Part shown: positions 31,873 through 39,800 of the stretch, one piece after another
How the letters are laid out: each line of letters opens with the position of its first letter
Numbering within the stretch: position 1 is the stretch's first letter
NCBI RefSeq assembly: GCF_017254915.1
Contig: NZ_JAFKCT010000002.1
Coordinates: 1 to 64,000, forward strand
Length of the DNA: 64,000 nt
Direction: 5' to 3'
Source of the DNA: Algoriphagus oliviformis
Lineage (GTDB): Bacteria; Bacteroidota; Bacteroidia; Cytophagales; Cyclobacteriaceae
Position numbers and translations under genes: made by a program
Notes under the pieces: generated by a model
Databases searched by the model: none
What the model saw: only the letters and a program-made list of their open reading frames with translations
Told to the model about the DNA's origin: nothing

Positions 31873-33552
31873 ATGGATTTCTTTTTCGACTCCCATTTAC
31901 ACCTTACGATGAAAAACCAGTTTTCCAAAGAAGGGAATGCCACTTCCCCTTGGAAAGCGATCACGAGAAACGACCTGAAGGATGGCCTGAAGATTTTGGA
32001 GAAGCTTTTTGGCCTCAACACCTTGGACAAGACCTTTTCTTCCCAGTCCTGCCCCGACCAGCTGATTCCGGCCAACTACAAGCTGGTAGTAGCCCCTTTG
32101 TTTGCTCCTGATATCGACCTGGTAAAGGCGATCAACAGCAAAAAGAGCTTTGTTCGCCTGCTAAAAAAGCGGGAAAACAAACCTTTTGGAGTCATCTTGA
32201 ACTTCGAGCGGTACCTGAAGCTACAGTCCACCCAGAATGCCTTTTCCATCGTGGAGAATGACTTCAAGCTGCTGGAGAAGGCCGATACCATGGAGCCTGC
32301 GCGCTCCTTGAGCTTTATCAAAAGCAAGTCGGATTTTGAGGAAGCGATACCCAATCGGCTGTCTGTGGTGTTTTCCGTGGAGGGCTTGCACAGCCTCAGG
32401 TCAGACCTGAAAGAGATCGATGAGGACCTGATCCTGGAGGACATCGAGTCCAATCTGGATAAGCTGGTGGCCAAGGGCGCCACCGTCCTCATGGCCAACC
32501 TAACCCATATCGACAACTCCAACCGCATGATCTGCAATCAAGCCTACGCGATGGACGGCATGAGGGCCAATGGTTTTGGTGATACGGAGCTGCGTCCCAA
32601 AGGGCACGGACTGACCGCGTTGGGCAAGAGCTTGGTGGAGCGGCTCGATAGCCGCAATATCGCGGTGGACCTGAAGCACATGAGCGTGCTGGCCCGGAGG
32701 GACCTGTACGCCTTTCGCCGGGAAAAGGGGATCACCTCGCCTTTGGTGTCCTCGCATTCGGGGATTGCCGGGATACCCTTTGATGGGGACTCGGAGGGAT
32801 ACAGAGATTTTGTTTTTGATACAAGAAAGCTCGGAGACGTCCATAAGGTCAGGGTCGCCAAGGTGGTCAAGTACGATTTTTCGGGCCTTTTTCCCAAGGT
32901 AGGCTTCAATGCCTCTTCGATCAGCCTCTTTGACGAGGATATCCGGGAAATCTACGATTCCAATGGGCTGCTGGGCATATCCATGGACGAGCGGGTCTTG
33001 GGATATACCCGGGCGAGAAAGCTCGAGCCAGACAGCTTTACCGACAATGTGGGCCTGACCGAGGATGGATTCGGAAACAGAAAGCGCGTGATGCTGGACT
33101 GGGACTTTGTCTCCGATTCGGAATTTGAAGCACTGGGGCTGGCCTCTGCCGCCAAGGGAAGCAAGCTCCGGACAAGCGTGGACGCGGAGGAACTGATCGA
33201 CATGATCCGGGGCAACTCCGCCAATCTGCCCCCTTACCAGTTTTTCCACTTTTTGAACCATGTTCTTCACTGCGTCGCTTTGGGCGAGCAGTTTGACGGG
33301 GCGGCCGGTGTGGAAAAAATGCTGACCAAGATCATCTGCGTGGGCTCGGACTTTGACGGCCTCATAGACGCGATGGACTGGTGCGTCAACTGCAGCCACA
33401 CCAGGGACATCAAAAACCGGTTTAAGGAACAGTTTCCCCAAGTTTTGCAAAAAAACAGCCTCCGGCTGCCCAGCGGACTGAGTATGGAAAGGGTGGCAGA
33501 CCGGCTCTTTTTTGAAAATGGACGGGATTTCGTGCTGGGAAGACTGGCCTAG
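31873..33552 (+). CDS. M19-like (renal dipeptidase-type) metallohydrolase
   Basis: A 559-residue protein with motifs of the membrane-dipeptidase (M19) family in order: FDSHLHLTM (His8, His10; the family usually has HxD), VFSVEGLHSL (Glu about 170), AVDLKHMSV (His about 269), SSHSGI (His about 295) and VGSDFDGLIDAMDWC (about 490). It lacks a signal peptide and is over 150 residues longer than ordinary M19 enzymes, with an inserted region between the SHSG and GSDFDG motifs (about 310-480). The metal site looks complete. It resembles amidohydrolases acting on dipeptides or beta-lactams, but the substrate is unknown. It follows the M15A gene on the same strand. Confidence 0.7.
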   Translation: MDFFFDSHLHLTMKNQFSKEGNATSPWKAITRNDLKDGLKILEKLFGLNTLDKTFSSQSCPDQLIPANYKLVVAPLFAPDIDLVKAINSKKSFVRLLKKRENKPFGVILNFERYLKLQSTQNAFSIVENDFKLLEKADTMEPARSLSFIKSKSDFEEAIPNRLSVVFSVEGLHSLRSDLKEIDEDLILEDIESNLDKLVAKGATVLMANLTHIDNSNRMICNQAYAMDGMRANGFGDTELRPKGHGLTALGKSLVERLDSRNIAVDLKHMSVLARRDLYAFRREKGITSPLVSSHSGIAGIPFDGDSEGYRDFVFDTRKLGDVHKVRVAKVVKYDFSGLFPKVGFNASSISLFDEDIREIYDSNGLLGISMDERVLGYTRARKLEPDSFTDNVGLTEDGFGNRKRVMLDWDFVSDSEFEALGLASAAKGSKLRTSVDAEELIDMIRGNSANLPPYQFFHFLNHVLHCVALGEQFDGAAGVEKMLTKIICVGSDFDGLIDAMDWCVNCSHTRDIKNRFKEQFPQVLQKNSLRLPSGLSMERVADRLFFENGRDFVLGRLA

Positions 33553-33677
33553 GGCTTAGGCTGGGCAATCGTACAGGCTTGTCTTTGTGAAAGCAGGCAG
33601 TGGCGTGGGACGGGAATCGGTGTCAAACTGGCGTTTGCGGCCAATGAATGCCTAGACGGGACATTTTAGACTTTGAC

Positions 33678-33711
33678 TTTGGCGAAAATCAGGCTGGGAT
33701 TTCTATCTTTG
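33678..33711 (+). promoter_or_regulatory. Putative fbaA promoter
   Basis: TATCTTTG (33704-33711) fits the -7 box TAnnTTTG, with TTTG at 33678-33681 upstream (spacing 22 bp, a little longer than usual). The ATG of fbaA is 65 bp after the -7 box. Confidence 0.45.
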
Positions 33712-33775
33712 ATGCTTTCCATAGCAAGAGAAGGCCTGTCTGGGCTTTCCAGAAGAAAATCAAACCTAAAAAACT

Positions 33776-34837
33776 ATGAAATTCAAGCCTGGAGTTAAAT
33801 ACGGGGAAGAGCTCAAAGACCTTTACGCGTACGCCAAAGAGAATGAATTTGCCTACCCTGCGGTCAACGTAATCGGCACCAACTCGGTCAATGCCGTATT
33901 GGAGACCGCCAAAAAGGTCAATTCTCCCGTGATCATTCAGTTTTCAAACGGTGGAGCCCAGTTTTTTGCTGGCAAAAGCCTTCCCAACGATAAGCAGCAG
34001 GCGAGCATCGCCGGGGGTATCTCCGGTGCGCAGCACGTGCACCAGATGGCCGAAGCCTATGGCGTTCCGGTGATCCTGCATACTGACCATGCCGCGCTGA
34101 AGTTGCTTCCTTGGATCGATGGACTGCTGGAGGCTGGCAAAGCCTACTACGCAGCGCACAAGAAGCCGCTTTTCAGCTCGCACATGCTGGATCTTTCAGA
34201 AGAGCCGCTTCACGAGAATATCGAGATTTCCACCAAATACTTTGCTGAGTTTACCAAGCTGGAAATGGCCATCGAGATCGAGCTCGGTGTGACCGGAGGT
34301 GAGGAAGACGGCGTGGACAATTCCGACGTCGACTCCTCTAAGCTCTATACCCAGCCGGAGGAAGTAGCCTATGCCTACGAGCACCTGAAGCAAGTGGGTG
34401 AGCTCTTCACCATCGCGGCGGCCTTTGGCAACGTGCACGGCGTATACAAGCCAGGCAACGTAAGCTTGAAGCCTGTCATCCTGAAAAACTCCCAAGACTT
34501 CATCAACGCCAAGTATGGCACGAGCGGCAAGCCGCTGAGCTTCGTATTCCATGGCGGTTCCGGTTCCTCAGTAGAGGAGATCCGCGAGGCAAACAGCTAC
34601 GGATCCATCAAGATGAACATCGATACCGACATGCAGTGGGCAATGTGGGAAGGCATCCTCAACTTCTACAAGAAGAACGAAGGCTACCTGCAAAGCCAGC
34701 TGGGCAACCCAGAAGGCATTGACAGCCCTAACAAGAAATACTACGATCCCCGCAACTGGCTGAGAAAAGGAGAGGAGAACTTTGTGAAGCGTCTCGAACT
34801 CGCCTTTGACATGCTGAATGCAGTGGGCAGAAACTAA
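33776..34837 (+). CDS. fbaA: Class II fructose-bisphosphate aldolase
   Basis: A 353-residue zinc-dependent aldolase splitting fructose 1,6-bisphosphate in glycolysis and the reverse in gluconeogenesis. Motifs: FAYPAVNVIGTNSVNAVLE, VILHTDHAALK (Asp-His metal site), MAIEIELGVTGGEEDGVDN, AAAFGNVHGVYKPGNV, FVFHGGSGSS and IKMNIDTDMQWA. This is the class IIA (FbaA) type by length and motif. It is read alone, with a promoter and a strong terminator, and is probably well expressed. Confidence 0.96.
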   Translation: MKFKPGVKYGEELKDLYAYAKENEFAYPAVNVIGTNSVNAVLETAKKVNSPVIIQFSNGGAQFFAGKSLPNDKQQASIAGGISGAQHVHQMAEAYGVPVILHTDHAALKLLPWIDGLLEAGKAYYAAHKKPLFSSHMLDLSEEPLHENIEISTKYFAEFTKLEMAIEIELGVTGGEEDGVDNSDVDSSKLYTQPEEVAYAYEHLKQVGELFTIAAAFGNVHGVYKPGNVSLKPVILKNSQDFINAKYGTSGKPLSFVFHGGSGSSVEEIREANSYGSIKMNIDTDMQWAMWEGILNFYKKNEGYLQSQLGNPEGIDSPNKKYYDPRNWLRKGEENFVKRLELAFDMLNAVGRN

Positions 34838-34857
34838 TCGGAACGTCCATTTGACCT

Positions 34858-34885
34858 AAAAGCCACCCCAACCGGTGGCTTTTTT
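34858..34885 (+). terminator. Rho-independent terminator of fbaA
   Basis: Stem AAAAGCCACC / GGTGGCTTTT, 6-nt loop CCAACC, then a T-run, 20 bp after the fbaA stop codon. Confidence 0.9.
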
Positions 34886-34983
34886 GCTTTTCTGCCTGCT
34901 CTGAAAGATGACGGGGAAGTCTGCTGGGTGCAGAAAGCGGACAATTGAGAGATTTGCCGTAGATTGATGACAAAGTCTTTCCC

Positions 34984-36543
34984 ATGAAAAAGTCTCTGTT
35001 GATCGCCTCTGCCATGTCCCTTGCTGTCTTTTCCTCCTGTGAAAAAAGCGCTCCAGAAATGGAAAGCCCCAAAAACTACTGGCCTGCTGCGGGAGTCACC
35101 TATGAGATTTTTGTACAGTCCTTCTATGACTCCGACGGAGACAGCATCGGTGACTTCAATGGAGTGGCGCAGAAGCTGGACTATGTGAAGGAGCTGGGAA
35201 CCAATGCAATATGGTTTATGCCGATCATGCCTTCGCCTACCTATCACAAGTACGACGTGACTGACTACAAGGCCGTCCATCCCGACTACGGGACGATGGA
35301 GGATTTCAAAAACCTGCTTGCCGAAGCACATCGGCGGGACATCAAGATCGTGATCGACCTGATCATCAACCACACCAGCAGCGAGCATCCCTGGTTTTTG
35401 GAGTCCAAGTCCGGTCGCGACAGTCCTTTTCGCGACTATTATGTCTGGGCTCAAAAAGATACCATTGCCGATTTTTTGGACAAAAAGAAAGTGACACTCG
35501 ACTCCGACAACATTCGCCAGTGGCATGACCCCGGTATGGGGCAGGACTTTTATTACGGTTTTTTCTGGGGCGGCATGCCCGACCTGAACTTTGACAATCC
35601 CAAAGTGAGGGAGGAGATCTATGAGATCGGGCGGTTTTGGCTGGAGGAGGTAGGCGTGGACGGGTTTCGTCTGGACGCCGCCAAGCATATTTTTCCAGAT
35701 GACCGGCCGCTGGACAACCATGAGTTTTGGAAGGAGTTTAGGGCAAAAATGGAAGCCATCAAGCCAGACGTCTACCTCGTAGGGGAAGTGTATGACAAGA
35801 AGGATGTGGTGGCTCCCTACTTGCCGGGGCTGCCGGCATTGTTCAATTTTGATTTTCACTACACCCTACTCAAGGCCATGAACGAGGGAGAAGGGATGCT
35901 GCTGCCGCGCTTGCAAAAGGAGATTTTGGACTACTATCAGGCGATCACGCCGACCTTCATCGACGCGACGATCTCCTCCAACCATGACCAGCCCCGATTG
36001 CTCAATGAGCTGGGGTCGGATCCGGCAAAATACAAGCAGGCCATAGCGGTGCTGCTGACCATGCCCGGAGCGCCTTACCTATACTACGGCGAGGAGATCG
36101 GCATGCTGGGCATGAAACCCGACGAGCACATCCGGGAGCCTTTTCTCTGGGATGAACTGGCGAAAGACCAAGGCCGAGCCAAGTGGATTGAAGCCAAATA
36201 CAGCACGGACGCGACGGTCACCCCCTTGGAGTTGCAGCGGAAGGATCCCGACAGCTACTTCAACCACTACAAGAGGCTGATCGCCCTGCGTCATTCTTTT
36301 CCGGCGCTGGCAGTGGGCAATCTCGATCTTCCCGAGGGAGAGCTGCCAAAATCTGCAATGGCCTACTTCAGAAACTCCGGCGGCCAGCAGGTTTTTGTCG
36401 TTCACAACCTGGGCGAAGAAGCCATCGAAGTTACCTTGCCGGAAGGCTTTGAGACGGAGATTTTCAGCCTTGGAGAAGCAGCCCTTTCGTCTGGAAAGTT
36501 GAGCCTCGGAAGTCAGGCAAGCCGGGTCTTCTTGAAGGACTAG
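34984..36543 (+). CDS. GH13 alpha-amylase-family lipoprotein
   Basis: A 519-residue lipoprotein (lipobox FSSC, Cys19) with the GH13 catalytic barrel. The four conserved regions are visible: DLIINHTS (region I), GFRLDAAKHI with the nucleophile Asp (II), VYLVGEVYD with the acid/base Glu (III) and ISSNHDQPR (IV). YEIFVQSFYDSDGDSIGDFNGV is the common N-terminal segment of alpha-glucosidase/oligo-1,6-glucosidase-like enzymes. Located at the outer membrane or periplasm, it would cut alpha-glucans. Its exact specificity cannot be told. Confidence 0.9.
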   Translation: MKKSLLIASAMSLAVFSSCEKSAPEMESPKNYWPAAGVTYEIFVQSFYDSDGDSIGDFNGVAQKLDYVKELGTNAIWFMPIMPSPTYHKYDVTDYKAVHPDYGTMEDFKNLLAEAHRRDIKIVIDLIINHTSSEHPWFLESKSGRDSPFRDYYVWAQKDTIADFLDKKKVTLDSDNIRQWHDPGMGQDFYYGFFWGGMPDLNFDNPKVREEIYEIGRFWLEEVGVDGFRLDAAKHIFPDDRPLDNHEFWKEFRAKMEAIKPDVYLVGEVYDKKDVVAPYLPGLPALFNFDFHYTLLKAMNEGEGMLLPRLQKEILDYYQAITPTFIDATISSNHDQPRLLNELGSDPAKYKQAIAVLLTMPGAPYLYYGEEIGMLGMKPDEHIREPFLWDELAKDQGRAKWIEAKYSTDATVTPLELQRKDPDSYFNHYKRLIALRHSFPALAVGNLDLPEGELPKSAMAYFRNSGGQQVFVVHNLGEEAIEVTLPEGFETEIFSLGEAALSSGKLSLGSQASRVFLKD

Positions 36544-36847
36544 AATCCTGCGATTGCCGCTTGGCGGATTTAGTTTCCGGATCGGAAGGATGAAGCAGCC
36601 GGCGGGGAAATGATCTTTGGCTTTTTCCATTGGCGGCTTTTTGATCTGGGTTTTTGAGGGGGTGAAAGCCTGTTTTTGCCTCGCCAAAGGCAAAAAACTC
36701 CATTTTTTCGTATTGCATCCCACCGAATAACTTTCTAGATTTAATTGTTTGTGAATCTTTCACTTCCCTGCCTGCGAGTTCGGGTGTTTTTGGTTGGGCT
36801 GGCGGGCACGGCGTTTTTTTCCACCTTTTCAAAGAATCTTTTACATC
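36544..36847. other. Intergenic region before the CHAT gene
   Basis: A 304-bp gap with no supported gene. Short ORFs on both strands here are noise. The last part is rich in TTTT and ends at the ATG of the CHAT gene; no -7 box matching TAnnTTTG and no operator-like palindrome was seen. Confidence 0.5.
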
Positions 36848-39800
36848 ATGTCAACTTTCAAAATCCGCCTTCGCGGGCAGGAATTGCCCAAGGAGATTTC
36901 CCAAGCCGAGGACCAGGCCATGGGCTATTACAACATCAGCCGAACATTCACCGTGGAGAGCTCCACGCGCAGCGATGTGCCGGAGCAGGTCGTGGAGCTC
37001 GGCGAAGACGAGGTTTTGGAGTTGAACTTTGAGGACAACTCGGTATGGCTGGGAGATGCGGACTCCATCAAGCAGATTTTTGCCAAAGAGCTCAAGCGGG
37101 GAGGGGACGGAGACGAAGTGTATCTCTCGGGCCAGATAGAGACCGATGAGCAGGACAGAAGCCTCGTGCAGACCGTGGTGATCAAGGCGGCCAAGGTTTT
37201 CGTCAAAAACCAGGTCATCCGTCCGGGTATCCGCCAGCTTGCTACCAAGGCGGAGAACTCCGCGCTGAAGTTTGGAGGCAAGACCTTTGAAGACGAGGGG
37301 GCGGCTGCCCTGCTGGCAGTGGGTGAGGACTTTGAGCTGACGCGGGCAGACTTGTCCAAGGCGGAGGAGGGAGAGAAATACCTGATGTTCGTCCATGGCA
37401 CAGGCTCTTCCACCTTGGGGTCTTTTGCCGAGATGAAGGATACGGCGGAGTGGAAGACGATGGTGGAAGCCTACGGCAAAGACCATCTACTGGCGCTCCA
37501 GCACCGGACGCTTACCTGTAGCCCATTGGAGAACGTCCTCGCCGGACTGGAGGAGCTGCCGGTAGGCATCACGCTGGACTTGGTCACGCATTCCCGAGGG
37601 GGCCTGGTCGGCGATCTGCTGGCAAGGTTTGCCTCCCATGCCAAGGGCTTTGGAGAGGCGGAAATGAAAGTGCTGAAAGACAGCGAGCGTGAAGCTGACC
37701 TGAACGCTATTCAGAAGATCGCCGAGCTGATCGCCAAGAAAAAGATCAAGGTTGATCGGGTCGTCCGGGTCGCCTGTCCAGCCAACGGGACGACGCTGGC
37801 TTCCAAGCGCCTGGATATGTTTCTCAATGTCGTTTTGAATCTGCTTGGCACGGCCATAGGAAGCGTGTCCAATCCCATATTCGCCACGATGAAGGAATTG
37901 GTCCTGGCCTCGATTGAGACCAAGGACGACGTGGGCGTACTGCCCGGGCTCGAATCGATGAATCCCGAGTCGCCTTTCATCAAGGTCCTCAATTTCCAGG
38001 GGACGGAGCTTGAGGTGGACTCCAAGCTCATCGTCATTGCGGGAAGCAGTGAGATCAGCATCTCCCTGAAGAGTCTGGTCGTGCTGGTGGGCAAGTTCTT
38101 TTTCCGGGGCAAAAATGACCTCGTGGTGGATACGGCCAGCATGGAGTTTGGAGCGAAACGCAAAGCCGGCAATGTGTTCCTCTACATGGAGGAGACCGGC
38201 GAGATCGACCACATCAAGTATTTCAAGACTCCCCGCGTCAGGAAAATGATCCAGACCGGCCTGATCGGAAAGCCGGAGGAGTTTGTGGGTAAGAGCCGAA
38301 CTGACGGCATTACCTTCCTGAGAGGCGAGGATCGCGGCGACCTGAGGGGAGGCTTGTTTCTGGATGGCGGTGTCTATTCTGGCACAAAGGAGATCAGCGG
38401 CAAAAAGCCTATTCTGATCCTGCTTCCCGGAATCATGGGGTCAAACCTTCGGGACAAGGAAGACTTGCTTTGGATCAAATACACCCGCTTCCTTTTGGGA
38501 CATCTGAAATATCTGATGCCCTCGGACAGCGACGGGATTTCCGCCGATTCGCTGATCAAGACTTCGTATAAGCGACTGGGCGAGCATTTGGAGAAAACCT
38601 ACGATGTGGTTGCGTTTCCTTTTGACTGGAGACTGGGAATGAAGGACAACGCTGCCAAGCTCAACAAGAAAATCCGGGAGTTCATCGACATGGGTCAACC
38701 CATCAAGATGGTAGGACATAGCATGGGCGGAGTGCTGATCCGGGATTTCATACTTTACCACAGCGATACTTTCAAGGAGCTCAATAGCCGACCTGGCTTC
38801 AAGATCCTGTTCTTGGGATCGCCACTTGGCGGCTCCTACCGGATTCCCTACGTGCTTTTTGGCAGGGACGGGATCATCAAGCTGTTGGGAAAGATCGACA
38901 TCACCAACACGTCCAAAGATCTCATGGGCGTCTTTGTCAATTTTCCGGGCATACTTGCCCTGCTGCCGATCAACAAGTCCGGCAAGCATGATTTTTCCGA
39001 CAGGAAGTTTTGGGAGAAGCTGCGAAAAGCCTCGGGAGACGAGTCTTGGCCCATCCCAAGCGAGCACGATCTGAAAGCTTTTGGGGAATACCAAAAGTTG
39101 ATCTTGGAGAAGGAGAAAGATATCAGCTACGAAAACATCTACTACATCGCCGGTCAGAGCCGCAAGAAAAAATCCACGATCTCCGACTTGGAGATTCGCG
39201 ATGGCAAGCTGTATTTCGACGCGACTAACCAAGGCGACGAAAGCGTCACTTGGGAAAGTGGCATTCCCAAGGCGATCATCGCAGCCAAGCATCTGTACTA
39301 CGCCAATGTCACCCACGGGGCGCTGTCGGCGGAGAAGAAGATTTTTGGTGCCATCGAGGACATTTTGACACAGGGGAAAACAGGACGCCTCCAAAATGCC
39401 CTGCCCATTGGACGTGGAGACGAAAAGAGCTTTCCTGCCAAAGAGGAAGAGGTCTTTGACATCAGTGAGGAAAACATGGTCAAGACGCTCTTGGGAATAG
39501 CTTCCGAGGGTGAGGAGCGGGAGCATGAGGCACCGATCCAGGTCAAAGTCAGTCATGGCGACCTGTCCTATGCCGACTATCCGGTGTTGGCGGGCCACTT
39601 CCAGTTTGACGCCATTCTCACTACCGAGCGTGCGATTGACAGGAAGCTGCAGGGAGAGCTGTCCCGGCTGCTTAGTTTGGGCCTTTACCCCGGTCCGGTG
39701 GGAACCCATCAGGTCGTGTTGACCCAAGACCTCACGACAGACGAAAAGAATTTCAAGGGCACCGTGGTCGTGGGTTTTGGCGTACCTGGGGAACTGACGC

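Noticed and set aside
36544..36847. Possible promoter of the CHAT gene
   Set aside because: No TAnnTTTG box at a sensible distance was found; the gap has only T-rich text.
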